DNA of 64,000 nucleotides from Micromonospora sediminimaris (GTDB lineage: Bacteria > Actinomycetota > Actinomycetes > Mycobacteriales > Micromonosporaceae): the NCBI GenBank assembly GCA_900112325.1, contig FOLJ01000008.1:62001-126000 (forward strand), written 5' to 3'. Shown one piece after another: positions 23,551-32,580 of this stretch (position 1 is the first letter of the stretch; each line of letters opens with the position of its first letter). Under the pieces are notes generated by a model. It searched no databases. It saw nothing but the letters and a program-made list of their open reading frames with translations, and had not been told where the DNA came from. Made by a program: the position numbers and the translations under genes.

Positions 23551-24066
23551 CTACGGCTTCAGCAGGGCGGCGATCTCGGTGACGATCTCCTCGGGGGTGC
23601 GGCCGTCGGTGACCACGGTGGCGGTGGCGACCTCGGCGTACAACGGCCGACGCTGGTCCATCAGATGTTTCAGAGTGGCCCGGGGGTTGATCGCCAGCAG
23701 CGGCCGGCCGGCGCCGAGGCCGACCCGTTTGACCGCGTCCGGCAGCTCGACGGAGAGGTGCACCACCCGGTGACCGACAAGTGCGGCCCGGTTCTCCTCG
23801 GCCAGCACCGCGCCGCCGCCGAGGGCGAGCACCCCGGAGCAGGAGGCCAGCGCCGCGGCCAGCGCCGCCCGTTCGAGGGTACGGAAGTGCGCCTCCCCCT
23901 CGTCGACGAAGATCTCCGGGATCGGCTTGCCCGCCAGGCGCTCGATGTCGGTGTCGGTGTCGCGGAACTCGACGCCGAGCGCTGCCGCAAGGCCCTGCCC
24001 GACAGTGGTCTTGCCCGAGCCGGGCGCGCCGACCAGCACGCAGACCGGCCGGGTCGGACCGGTCAC
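23551..24066 (-). CDS. aroK: Shikimate kinase
   Basis: Phosphorylates shikimate with ATP. 171 aa. Walker [13 protein letters not shown], shikimate-binding Asp in [15 protein letters not shown] and the GGGAV loop, the lid Arg in [20 protein letters not shown] 24066 overlaps the aroC stop (GTGA). Confidence 0.97.
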   Translation of the reverse strand: MTGPTRPVCVLVGAPGSGKTTVGQGLAAALGVEFRDTDTDIERLAGKPIPEIFVDEGEAHFRTLERAALAAALASCSGVLALGGGAVLAEENRAALVGHRVVHLSVELPDAVKRVGLGAGRPLLAINPRATLKHLMDQRRPLYAEVATATVVTDGRTPEEIVTEIAALLKP

Positions 24067-25241
24067 CGGATCACCAGCGCGTCGAGGTAACCGGCCAGGT
24101 TACGGCGCATCTCGGCGACCGAGTCACCGCCGAACTTCTCCACCGCCGCCTCCGCCAGCACCAGCGCCACCATCGCCTCGGCCACCACGGCGGCGGCCGG
24201 CACCGCGCAGACGTCGGAGCGCTGGTTGATGGCGGTGGCCGGCTCACCTGTGGTGACGTCCACCGTCGCGAGGGCCCGGTTCAACGAGGAGATCGGCTTC
24301 ATCGCCGCCTTCACCCGCAGCGGCTCACCCGTGGTGATGCCGCCCTCCAGGCCGCCGGCCCGGTCGGTGACCCGCCGCACGCCGGTGGCGGTGGGCATGA
24401 TCTCGTCGTGCGCCTCGGAACCCCGGGACCGGGCCTGCTGCCAGCCGTCGCCGATCTCCACACCCTTGATCGCCTGAATCGACATCAACGCGGTGGCCAG
24501 CCGGGCGTCGAGCTTACGGTCCCACTGCACGTGGCTGCCCAGACCCGGCGGTACGCCGTACGCCAGCACCTCGACCACGCCGCCGAGGGTGTCGGCGGCC
24601 TTCTTCGCGGCGTCGACCTCGGCGACCATCCGGGCGCTGGCCTCCGGGTCGAGGCAGCGCAACGGGTCGGCGTCGATCCGCTCGGCGTCTTCCGGGCGGG
24701 GCCGCAGCCCCGGCTTGACGGCGACCGGGCCCAGTTCCACCACGTGCGAGACGATCTCGATGCCGAGCGCCTGCTGCACCAGAGCCTTGGCCACCGTGCC
24801 GACGGCGACCCGGGCGGCGGTCTCCCGCGCGCTGGCCCGCTCCAGGATCGGCCGGGCGTCGGTGTGGCCGTACTTCTGCATGCCGGCCAGGTCGGCGTGG
24901 CCGGGTCGGGGCCGGGTCAGCGGCGCGTTGCGGGCCTGCCGGGCCAACTCGTCGGGGTCGACCGGGTCGGCGGCCATCACGGTGCGCCACTTGGGCCACT
25001 CGGAGTTTCCGACCCGGATGGCGACCGGGCTGCCCAGGGTCACCCCGTGCCGCAGGCCGCCGACGATCTCGATCTCGTCCTGCTCGAACGACATCCGGGC
25101 GCCCCGGCCGTAGCCGAGCCGGCGGCGGGCCAGCTCTCCGGCTATCTCGGTGGAGGTCACCTCGACACCGGCCGGCACCCCCTCCAGTAACGCGACGAGA
25201 GCGGGTCCGTGCGATTCCCCTGCGGTCAACCAGCGCAACAC
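24063..25241 (-). CDS. aroC: Chorismate synthase
   Basis: Final shikimate-pathway step, FMN-dependent anti-1,4-elimination of EPSP to chorismate. 392 aa. Signatures: [19 protein letters not shown], the PROSITE-like [36 protein letters not shown] and [17 protein letters not shown] near the C-terminus. Start GTG 25241 ([12 protein letters not shown]); TTG 25238 is the only close alternative. First gene of aroC-aroK. Confidence 0.98.
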   Translation of the reverse strand: MLRWLTAGESHGPALVALLEGVPAGVEVTSTEIAGELARRRLGYGRGARMSFEQDEIEIVGGLRHGVTLGSPVAIRVGNSEWPKWRTVMAADPVDPDELARQARNAPLTRPRPGHADLAGMQKYGHTDARPILERASARETAARVAVGTVAKALVQQALGIEIVSHVVELGPVAVKPGLRPRPEDAERIDADPLRCLDPEASARMVAEVDAAKKAADTLGGVVEVLAYGVPPGLGSHVQWDRKLDARLATALMSIQAIKGVEIGDGWQQARSRGSEAHDEIMPTATGVRRVTDRAGGLEGGITTGEPLRVKAAMKPISSLNRALATVDVTTGEPATAINQRSDVCAVPAAAVVAEAMVALVLAEAAVEKFGGDSVAEMRRNLAGYLDALVIR

Positions 25242-25360
25242 AGCCCTGAGTCTGTCACGCCCGGTGTCCGTCGCCCCGCGCCGCCCGCCGCGTCCCGCCC
25301 TACGGACGCGGCGGCCGCGACCCCGACGCGGGCGGCGGAGGCAGACGGCACAGCGGGCGG

Positions 25361-26281
25361 TCAGATGCCCCGGCCGCGTCGGTGCAGGGTGCGCAGCACC
25401 GTGTCGGCGCGCACCACCCGCCCGGCGACCGCCAGGGCCAGATAGGCACGGGGTTCGCGCGGGTTGCGCCGGATGGTCCGTCGGGCCCAGCGCACCGCGC
25501 CCCGGGAGTCCCCCGACGCGGCGCGGGCGAAGGCGATCTGCCCGGTGACCCGGGCCTGCCCCGCCGGTTGGCTGGCGAACTCGGGGTAGCGGTCCAGCAG
25601 CCACTGCAACGCCTCGGAGATGGTGTCCCACCGCTGGGCGAAGTACGACCGTTTGTGCCAGCGCACCACCACGTACGGGGTGCGCAGGTTGACAAGCGGT
25701 GCGCTGCGGGCGGCCCGGAGCAGGAACTCGTAGTCCTCGGCGTAGCTGCCCGGGATCTCCTCGTCGACGAGCCCGAACCCGTCCCGCAACGCCGCCGCCC
25801 GGATGACGAAGGTCGACGGATGCAGTTCGGTCATCCGGTCGCGCAGCAAGTCGGCCAGGCTGATCGAGTCGCGGTCCAGCACCCGCTCAACGGTGTGCCC
25901 GTCGTAGCTGACCCGGATGCCGCAGCTGACGAACTCAGCGCCGGGCACGGCGGCCAGCGCCTCGGTCTGGGCGCGCAGCTTGCCGGGCAGCCACTCGTCG
26001 TCGTCGTCGCAGAAGGCGACCAGTTCACCGGAGGCGGCAAGGGTGCCCGTGTTGCGGGCACCGGCCAGGCCGGGCGTGCGCGCGTTGGTGATGACCCGCA
26101 CCGGCCGGTCCGGCGCGGACAGCTCCGCCAGCGTCGGGTCCGGTTCGGACTGGTCGTAGACGACGACCACCTCGACCGGCCCCGGGTAGTCCTGGGCGAC
26201 GATGGCCCGTACCGCGGCCCGCAGCAGCTCCGGCCGGTCGCGGGTGGGCACCACGGCGCTCACGCTCGGGTACGGGGTCAC
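25361..26281 (-). CDS. Glycosyltransferase family 2
   Basis: 306 aa. GT-A fold: [20 protein letters not shown] at the start, [21 protein letters not shown] with the nucleotide/metal-binding DDD near residue 90, and [18 protein letters not shown] as acceptor-side motif. The C-terminal 70 residues are Arg-rich and helical. GTG 26281 overlaps the upstream stop (GTGA). Last gene of the polysaccharide block; presumably adds a sugar to the lipid-linked repeat unit. Sugar specificity cannot be read from sequence. Confidence 0.9.
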   Translation of the reverse strand: MTPYPSVSAVVPTRDRPELLRAAVRAIVAQDYPGPVEVVVVYDQSEPDPTLAELSAPDRPVRVITNARTPGLAGARNTGTLAASGELVAFCDDDDEWLPGKLRAQTEALAAVPGAEFVSCGIRVSYDGHTVERVLDRDSISLADLLRDRMTELHPSTFVIRAAALRDGFGLVDEEIPGSYAEDYEFLLRAARSAPLVNLRTPYVVVRWHKRSYFAQRWDTISEALQWLLDRYPEFASQPAGQARVTGQIAFARAASGDSRGAVRWARRTIRRNPREPRAYLALAVAGRVVRADTVLRTLHRRGRGI

Positions 26282-26976
26282 GGCTTCCGCCTTCCGTTCG
26301 GGCCGGGTCCGCGCCACGGCCGCCACCAGGGTCGGTGGTGCCGCTGCGCGGCGGCGGCCACCAGGTCTTCGACGATCACTCCCACCCGTCGCACCGCGGC
26401 GCGTCGCCCGTCGGCCGCACCGGCGTCCACGGCGACGGTGAACCGGGCCCGGTCAGCGAGACCGGCGGCCAGCGTGTCCAGCAACTCCTGCCGCGACTCG
26501 CAGAGCGCCACCAGGCCGGCCGCGCCGAGCCGGCGGGCGAACAACAGCTGATGGTCGTCGACATGCTCGCCCCGGGTCGGATCGCGGGGCACCACGATCG
26601 GCAGGTGCCCGTGCCGGCGGGCCTCCAGGATGGTGGCCGGCCCGCCGTGGCAGACCACCAGGTCGGCCCCGGCCATCGCCGCCTGCAACTCGGCGTGGCC
26701 GAGGAACGGCACCGCGTCGGGCAGGTCATCCGCCCGGGTGTGGCCGTGCTGCACGGTCAACCGAACCTCACCGGCAAACTCGTCGTGCCACTCGCGCAGC
26801 CAGTCGACCAGCCGGTCGAACGGATGTTTGTCGGTGCCGACAGCCACCAGCACCCGCGGCCGGCCGTCGGTGCCCGGCTCGCGCGGCTCCGGCACGCGTA
26901 CCGTCGGCTCCTCGGGGGCCGGGCGGGGCCGCACCGGCGTGGCCCGGTGCCCGTCGCCGGGCGCGTCGCCGCTCAC
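26278..26976 (-). CDS. Alg13/PssE-like glycosyltransferase subunit
   Basis: 232 aa. GT-B C-terminal (family 28) half: VLVAVGTDKHPFDRLVDWL, FLGHAELQAAMAGADLVVCHGGPATILEARRHGHLPIVVPR and ENVDDHQ-type loop (GEHVDDHQLLFARRLG), the nucleotide-sugar site of Alg13/MurG proteins. A proline-rich lead of about 45 residues precedes it. It overlaps the Alg14-like gene by 4 nt (GTGA). Established for this pair: the two halves together form one glycosyltransferase, with the partner anchoring it at the membrane. Confidence 0.88.
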   Translation of the reverse strand: MSGDAPGDGHRATPVRPRPAPEEPTVRVPEPREPGTDGRPRVLVAVGTDKHPFDRLVDWLREWHDEFAGEVRLTVQHGHTRADDLPDAVPFLGHAELQAAMAGADLVVCHGGPATILEARRHGHLPIVVPRDPTRGEHVDDHQLLFARRLGAAGLVALCESRQELLDTLAAGLADRARFTVAVDAGAADGRRAAVRRVGVIVEDLVAAAAQRHHRPWWRPWRGPGPNGRRKP

Positions 26977-27455
26977 AGCAGCGTCCCCACGACTGTGGCC
27001 TCCGGGTACTGGCGGCGCTGCTCCTCCCACTGCACGAGCATCGCCGACAGGAACGGGCGGCACAGCCGGGCGGTGAGCGTCGGTGTGTCGATCCGGTCGT
27101 AGACCTCGATGTAGACGGTCGGGATGCGGCGCAGCCGGGCGAACACGACGAACGGCACCGCCACGCCCGCGCCGGTGGTGACCACCGCGGCGACCCGCCG
27201 CCGACGTAGCACCCGGACGGCCAGCCACGCGTTGCGCAGCAGGTTGCCCAGGTGGCGGGTGGTGGGATGGTACGCCGGAACGACGTCCTCCCCGGCCAGC
27301 AGCGACAGCGCCTCGGGCGTGTCGAAGGTGACCCAGCACCGTCGCCAGGTTTCGTACCAGGGCCGCAGGGCGAGCAACTGCGCCAGGTGCCCTCCGCTCG
27401 ACCCGACCAGCAGCAGCACCGGCTGCTGGTCGGCTCCTTCGTTTGTGTTGTCCAC
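26973..27455 (-). CDS. Alg14/PssD-like glycosyltransferase subunit
   Basis: 160 aa from GTG 27455 (VDNTNEGADQQP) with GGGGAG upstream. N-terminal GT-B half: VLLLVGSSGGHLAQLLALRPW, WVTFDTPEAL, VVTTGAGVAVPFVVFARL and YIEVYDRID, which align with Alg14/PssD proteins that recruit the catalytic Alg13/PssE chain. Translationally coupled to that gene. Confidence 0.88.
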   Translation of the reverse strand: MDNTNEGADQQPVLLLVGSSGGHLAQLLALRPWYETWRRCWVTFDTPEALSLLAGEDVVPAYHPTTRHLGNLLRNAWLAVRVLRRRRVAAVVTTGAGVAVPFVVFARLRRIPTVYIEVYDRIDTPTLTARLCRPFLSAMLVQWEEQRRQYPEATVVGTLL

Positions 27456-27487
27456 GCGACTCCCCACAAGTCCGCTTGACGTGTCGG

Positions 27488-28738
27488 TCAGCTGTGTCGG
27501 TTCGAAATGGTGTCCAGCAGGGCGGGATGCAGCGCCGGATTCCAGCCGGCACCGGCGTCCGCCAGCCGCCAGGTCCGCAGCCACATCTCCACCAGGTAGG
27601 CATCGGCCACCAGCCGCTGCCGTGCCCGGTCCAGCCCCAGCACGTCACCGTGCCGGTTGAGCCAGGTGTCGACCTGCCGGGCCGCCTCGGCGGCCGGTTC
27701 GCCGCGCGCCACCAGCGCGCGTTGGAACGCGTCGTGGGCCAGGTCGAAGCCGACGGGTACCTCCGGTCCGCTGTGCTCCCAGTCCCAGGCGATGAGTTCC
27801 CCCTCGTGCCGGCCGAGGTTCCACGGCACCCAGTCGCCGTGCCAGTGGCCGAACTCGATGGCCACGTCACCGTGCCGGCGAGCCAGGTCGGCGACGGCGG
27901 CCGACGCACGGTCGCCGACGGTTTCGGCGGCGCGCCGCGCCTGCGCGGTCAGCCGGGCCAGGAACGGTGAGCCGGCCAGTTGCCGGGCCGGCGCCGGTGG
28001 GCCGCCCCGCCGGGCCACCGCGAGCAGCGCAGTCAGGTCGGGCGGCGTGTCGACGGACACCCCACGGATCCGCGCCGGCAGCGGTTCGACCACCGCCACC
28101 GCCTGCCCGGCCCAGGCGAACTCGGTGAGCAGGCGGGTGGTGCCGGGATGACCGGCTGTCCCGGCCAGCCCGGCGACCTCCCGTAGCGCCGCGGCCTCGG
28201 TGGTGACCAGCGCCCGCGTCGCGTCGTTCCAGCCGATCTTCGCGTACCCGCGCGGCTCGCCCCGGCCGTCGAACAGTTGCAGCGTTGGCTTGTGGTTCGG
28301 GTCCGGTGGGCGCACCCCGCAGGCGGCGTGTACCGGCGCGCCGAGTTCGGCACCGACCCGCGCGGCGAGCAGCACCTCCGCCGGGTCGAGCCCGACCGGC
28401 AGCGCCACGGTCAGCACCGGAAAGGGGGCCCGGTCCACCGCGCCGGCCCGTGCCGCGACACCGAGCACCGCCCGCGCCGCGCGCAGCTTCGCCGGGCGCA
28501 GGGCGTTGTACGACAGCAGCGCCGCCGCCGCGACCCGGGGGCAGCCCAACGGCAGCAGGAAGCGGGCCCGAGCCACCGACGGCACCACCGCGTACCGGGC
28601 CACGACGGTGTGCCCGGCCGGCGGCTCGGCGTCCACGGTCACCGCGACCCGGGCGTCGGAGAAGACGGCCCGGGTGACCCAGCCCAGCCCGTCGTCGCGG
28701 CTGCGGGGGTCGCCCGTGGTGGTGGCCGAGGCGGTCAC
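27488..28738 (-). CDS. APH-fold phosphotransferase-like protein
   Basis: 416 aa. The C-terminal half has the aminoglycoside/choline-kinase active site: HWHGDWVPWNLG (catalytic-loop HGD-x-x-x-x-N) near residue 310 and AWDWEHSGPEVPVGFDLAHD (metal-binding D). The N-terminal half lacks a clear kinase glycine loop but keeps YAKIGWND, with Lys where the ATP-binding Lys is expected. Being inside a polysaccharide operon, it more likely modifies a glycan, lipid or precursor than an antibiotic. GTG 28738 overlaps the sulfotransferase stop (GTGA). Substrate unknown. Confidence 0.75.
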   Translation of the reverse strand: MTASATTTGDPRSRDDGLGWVTRAVFSDARVAVTVDAEPPAGHTVVARYAVVPSVARARFLLPLGCPRVAAAALLSYNALRPAKLRAARAVLGVAARAGAVDRAPFPVLTVALPVGLDPAEVLLAARVGAELGAPVHAACGVRPPDPNHKPTLQLFDGRGEPRGYAKIGWNDATRALVTTEAAALREVAGLAGTAGHPGTTRLLTEFAWAGQAVAVVEPLPARIRGVSVDTPPDLTALLAVARRGGPPAPARQLAGSPFLARLTAQARRAAETVGDRASAAVADLARRHGDVAIEFGHWHGDWVPWNLGRHEGELIAWDWEHSGPEVPVGFDLAHDAFQRALVARGEPAAEAARQVDTWLNRHGDVLGLDRARQRLVADAYLVEMWLRTWRLADAGAGWNPALHPALLDTISNRHS

Positions 28739-29637
28739 GCGACCCGGTCCGGCCAGTCGAGCCGCAGTCCCAGCCGCTGCCGCAACGCCTCGTTGTGCGG
28801 GCGGTAGTACGCGGTCAGCTCGGCGCGCAGCGCCGGCTCCAGGGGTGCGGACCGCCGGTCGTTGTAGACCTTGAAGTTCGGCAGGTCGAACGGGGGGAGG
28901 CCGAGGAAGTCCAGGGTGCGCCGGTAGGTGGCCCGCGCGTCGCGGTACAACTCCTCGCTGGGCAGGAAGAGGATCTGGCTACGGTCGAAGCGCTCCAGCC
29001 ACGGTTGCAGGTGTTCCAGGTACCGACCCCGCGCCCGGTAGGTGTACCAGTCGTAGGGCTCGCTGAAGTAGTTCGGTTCGGCGATCAGCCGGTCCCGCTC
29101 CCCTGCCGTGCGCTCCGCCTCGGCGGCCAGTGCGGCGGCGAAGTCGAGCGGCTCCACGCCGTTGGTCCGCCGCTCCTTCCAGTGCGAGTAGGCCCGTTCC
29201 ACCGGGTCGCGTAGCAGCACGATCAGCCGCACCGAGGGCATCAGCGCGGACACCCGCTCGGCGGCCAGCGGGTGGAACATGTACAGCGGGGCGGCCTCAC
29301 CGACGCGAACCGGACCGCCGTGGCGGTTCTCCAGCGCCTCCCGCTGCCGCAGGGTCGGGAAGTGCGAGCGGTACCACGCCTCGCCGCGGTGCCAGTGTTC
29401 CTCGAAGTAGTGCGAGGACTTCGTGTTCCAGGCCGGGAAGAGCCGTGGCACCAACGGATGCTGGATCAGGTAGTTCCACAGCGAGGTGGTGCCGCCGCGC
29501 TTGGTGCCGATGATGAGGAAGTCCGGTAACGGCCGGCGGTCGCTGGTGCGTACCCCGTAGTCGACGAGGCTTTCCCGTACCCGGTTCGTCACCTGGGTCG
29601 GCACCAACTGCTTCACCCGGTCGCGAATGGACGACAC
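28735..29637 (-). CDS. PAPS-dependent sulfotransferase
   Basis: 300 aa from GTG 29637 (VSSIRDRVKQLVP). Sulfotransferase_1 fold: 5'-phosphosulfate loop DFLIIGTKRGGTTSLWN near residue 45, 3'-phosphate motif VRLIVLLRDPVERAYSHWK near residue 140 and the late FLPSEELYRDARATYRRTL segment. Heparan-type ST motifs suggest a carbohydrate acceptor. Its place between the flippase and other polysaccharide genes argues for sulfation of the repeat unit or polymer. No PAPS-synthesis genes are in the window. Confidence 0.9.
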   Translation of the reverse strand: MSSIRDRVKQLVPTQVTNRVRESLVDYGVRTSDRRPLPDFLIIGTKRGGTTSLWNYLIQHPLVPRLFPAWNTKSSHYFEEHWHRGEAWYRSHFPTLRQREALENRHGGPVRVGEAAPLYMFHPLAAERVSALMPSVRLIVLLRDPVERAYSHWKERRTNGVEPLDFAAALAAEAERTAGERDRLIAEPNYFSEPYDWYTYRARGRYLEHLQPWLERFDRSQILFLPSEELYRDARATYRRTLDFLGLPPFDLPNFKVYNDRRSAPLEPALRAELTAYYRPHNEALRQRLGLRLDWPDRVA

Positions 29638-29644
29638 GACGAAC

Positions 29645-31234
29645 TCACCTGCCCTTCGACGTCCGTGGCGGGTCGCCGGCCGGCGACCCGCCACGGATCT
29701 GCACCATGGTCACCCGGATGCCGCGTCGCACCCGGGACAACGTCAACAAGCCGACGCAGACGATGGCGAGCGTCGCCACCGCAAGCACCAGTCCGGCGAT
29801 GCCTCGGCCGGCCACCGCCAGCCCGGCCACCGCCGCCAGCCCGACCCCGGCCACTGTGGCCGCCGCCGAGGCCAGCATCCGGGCGTCCACCAGGGGCTGG
29901 CGCACCACCAGCCGGGCGAAGGTGGCGGCGCAGAGGTTCTCGGTCACGATGCCGGCGGCCCAGGCCACCGCCGCGCCGGTCGCCCCGTGGTCGGGGATCA
30001 GCGCCAGTCCACCGCCGACGGTGACCAGCAGCCCGGCGAGTGCCCCGGCCAGGTGCAGCCCGCTGTGCCCGCCCATCAGCAGCAGGCTCTGCACATTGCC
30101 GACCCCGGTGTTGACGAGCATCGCCACGGCGAGCACCGTCATCGCGGCGGCACCGGTGGTGAACTCCGGGCCGAACAGCGCCAGGAAGGCCGGTGCGAAG
30201 ACGGCGAGCAGCAGGTACACCGGCCAGGAGAGGACCAGCCCCCAGCTGGTCAACTGCCGGTGCACAGCCGCGGCGGCGGCCCGCTCACCCCGGCCGAGCA
30301 GCCGCGACAGCTGCGGGGCGACGGCCACCCGCAGCCCCTGCATGGCGAGTTGGCCGGCGAGGACGTAACGGCCGACGGCACCGAAGACACCGGCGTCGGC
30401 CGGGCTGGCCAGGGCCGAGGTGAGCAGCACGCCGATCCACATGCTGCCCGCGTCGATCGCCGCCGACGCGGCGCGGGGCAGCGCGAACCGCCAGAACGTG
30501 GACCAGTCACCGGTCTGCGGGCGCAGCCGGGCACCCGCGCCGATCCCGAGCGGCCCGGCGACCAGGATCAGGCAGACCAGCAGCGCCACGGCGGCGGGCA
30601 CCAGCCAGCCGGTCATCCCGGCCAGCAGCCCGCCACCGGCGAGCACCGCCGCACCGACCAGCAGCGGACGGGCGATCGGCAGCAGCAGGAACTGCACCGA
30701 GACGTAGGACCGCATCGGGCGTACGCAGCGCACGACGGCCAGCAGCAGGTTCATCGCGACCACCACGGGTACCGCCGCGAAGGTCACCACCAGCAGCGGC
30801 CCGCCCGCCGGGCCCAGCAGTCGGCCGGCGAGCGGCCCGGCGACAACCGCGCCGCCCACCGCGACCAGCACGGCGAACAGCAGCGGTGGGGTCAGGGCGA
30901 CCGGCAGCACCCGGGCACCGTCGCCGGGCCGTCGCCGGGGCAACGCCCAGATCAGACCGGTCTCCGCGCCGAGGGTGCAGATCGCGGCGGCGACCGTCAC
31001 CACGCCGATCGCGGCGAAGAACGCCCCCGCCCCGGTGGTGCCGTAGCCACGGGTGATGACCACCGCGAGCACGAAACCGAACAGCCCGCTGGTCGCCGCG
31101 CCGAGCAGCCCGGCGACGCCGCTGCGGGTGCTGCGTCGGGTTTCGGCCGCGCCGTCCACCGCCGCCGCAGGGGCGAGGGTGCTCGGCGTACGCCCGGGTC
31201 CGTCTCCCGTCGGTGGGCTGGTGGTCGCCGTCAT
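29645..31234 (-). CDS. Wzx/MurJ-like polysaccharide flippase
   Basis: 529 aa, with about 12-14 membrane segments. N-terminal SGVAGLLGAATSGLFGFVLAV is typical of the Wzx/MATE-like MVF superfamily and charged loops alternate with long hydrophobic runs. Predicted to flip lipid-linked repeat units across the membrane. ATG 31234 overlaps the Wzy-like stop (ATGA). The C-terminus is a short basic tail. Confidence 0.87.
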   Translation of the reverse strand: MTATTSPPTGDGPGRTPSTLAPAAAVDGAAETRRSTRSGVAGLLGAATSGLFGFVLAVVITRGYGTTGAGAFFAAIGVVTVAAAICTLGAETGLIWALPRRRPGDGARVLPVALTPPLLFAVLVAVGGAVVAGPLAGRLLGPAGGPLLVVTFAAVPVVVAMNLLLAVVRCVRPMRSYVSVQFLLLPIARPLLVGAAVLAGGGLLAGMTGWLVPAAVALLVCLILVAGPLGIGAGARLRPQTGDWSTFWRFALPRAASAAIDAGSMWIGVLLTSALASPADAGVFGAVGRYVLAGQLAMQGLRVAVAPQLSRLLGRGERAAAAAVHRQLTSWGLVLSWPVYLLLAVFAPAFLALFGPEFTTGAAAMTVLAVAMLVNTGVGNVQSLLLMGGHSGLHLAGALAGLLVTVGGGLALIPDHGATGAAVAWAAGIVTENLCAATFARLVVRQPLVDARMLASAAATVAGVGLAAVAGLAVAGRGIAGLVLAVATLAIVCVGLLTLSRVRRGIRVTMVQIRGGSPAGDPPRTSKGR

Positions 31235-32577
31235 GCCCGCATCACCGCCGTCGGCCGCGGCATCCCGACCGGCGGGGTACGGCGTTCCCGTTCGGCGAGT
31301 GCGAGCGCGAAGGCCACCGCGAAGAAGGCCACCGCGAGGTTCTGGTTGGCCATCCCGTAGAAGGGCACCTGCACCAGGCAGATCACCGGGACGACGGAGA
31401 GCCACTGCCCGGCCGCCGAGGTGGCCCGGGCGCAGATCAGCGCGGCGGCGACGAACCAGGCCAGGAAGCACAGCAGAGCCGGTACGCCGTGACTGAACAA
31501 CACCATCCACAACTGCCCCTGGGTGCCGATCGGCGCGTCGGCGGTGACGGTGTCCACCTCCATCGGCGCGCCGTAGCCCAGCCAGGGCGAGTCACCCACC
31601 CGACGCAGCACCTCGGCGTAGAGCGACAGCCGGTCGGTGTTTGTGTCGCTGGATTCGACCCGGTTACCGATCAGCTCGGCGACCGGGATGAACAGGCTGG
31701 CGAGGCCACCGAGCACCACCATGCCGCCGATCGAGGCGGCCACCCGGGTGTTGCCGCGCAGCGCCGCCCGCACCCCGAGCACGGCCAGGCCCACACCGAG
31801 GCTGAGGAACATCGCCCGGTTGAGCGTGAGGAACGCCGGGACCAGCGACACCGGCAGCGACGCCAGCAACGCCCAGCGGAGCAGGCCACGCCGACGCAAC
31901 ATGGTGTACGCGACAACGCACGGCAACGTCATCGCGTACGCGCTGCCGTAGTTGTTCGTGTACGCGTACGGGGCCGCCGGCCGGTAGATCGGGTTGAGTG
32001 ACCGGGCGCTGTATTCCGCGGTGGTCAGGTGGACCATGTCGCTGATGAACGGCACCCCGGACACGCCCGGCGGCAGCAGCGCTTCGACCGGGGTGGTCAG
32101 TTCCAGGCGCGGCACCAGCACACCGAGCCACCCCAGCGCGACAAGTCCGAACCAGAACGCGCACAGCGGCACCAGCACGGCGGCCTGGTCGGGTCGCTCC
32201 CGGGCGACGGTGTAGACGTAGACCGCGACGACAAGCGCGGTGAGGTAGAACGCCAGCCGCAGCACGAAGGTCGGCAGCGAGGTCGGGGACGCCAGCCGGG
32301 TCGCGCTGGCCGCCACGAGTGCCAGGAACAGCAGCCAGATCCCCACGGCGGGCGGCAGCGGCACCCGCCCCCGGGTGGCCAGCAGGGTGAACAGCACGGC
32401 ACCCAGCAGCGGCCAGCCGAGGTAGAAGGCGCCGGCCACCCACCAGAGCGGTACCAGCCCGAACATCGCGGCCAACGGCCACAGCGGCAGTCGGGGCGGC
32501 GCGGCGGGCGGGGGCGGGGCGGCGGCGCTGGCCGGTAGGGGCGGCTCGGTGGTCGCCGGGGCGCGGGTGACCGGCAC
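31231..32577 (-). CDS. O-antigen ligase/Wzy-like polymerase
   Basis: 448 aa, with about 11 membrane helices. A large exoplasmic loop (residues ~175-245, GVPFISDMVHLTTAEYSARSL ... NNYGSAYAMTLP) and a second loop with SLYAEVLRRVGDSPWLGYGAP contain the Arg and GxG features of Wzy_C/O-antigen-ligase proteins. Predicted to polymerise repeat units at the outer face. GTG 32577 (VPVTRAP), 3 nt after the Wzz-like stop. Confidence 0.85.
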   Translation of the reverse strand: MPVTRAPATTEPPLPASAAAPPPPAAPPRLPLWPLAAMFGLVPLWWVAGAFYLGWPLLGAVLFTLLATRGRVPLPPAVGIWLLFLALVAASATRLASPTSLPTFVLRLAFYLTALVVAVYVYTVARERPDQAAVLVPLCAFWFGLVALGWLGVLVPRLELTTPVEALLPPGVSGVPFISDMVHLTTAEYSARSLNPIYRPAAPYAYTNNYGSAYAMTLPCVVAYTMLRRRGLLRWALLASLPVSLVPAFLTLNRAMFLSLGVGLAVLGVRAALRGNTRVAASIGGMVVLGGLASLFIPVAELIGNRVESSDTNTDRLSLYAEVLRRVGDSPWLGYGAPMEVDTVTADAPIGTQGQLWMVLFSHGVPALLCFLAWFVAAALICARATSAAGQWLSVVPVICLVQVPFYGMANQNLAVAFFAVAFALALAERERRTPPVGMPRPTAVMRA

Positions 32578-32580
32578 GCC

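Noticed and set aside
27488-28738. Aminoglycoside resistance gene
   Set aside because: It has the APH catalytic motifs, but sits in the middle of a coupled polysaccharide operon and has an unusual N-terminal half, so a resistance role is not supported.
29627-31360. Plus-strand open frame of ~577 codons opposite the flippase
   Set aside because: Gln/His/Arg/Gly composition typical of a shadow frame; the minus strand encodes a clear 12-14 TM protein.
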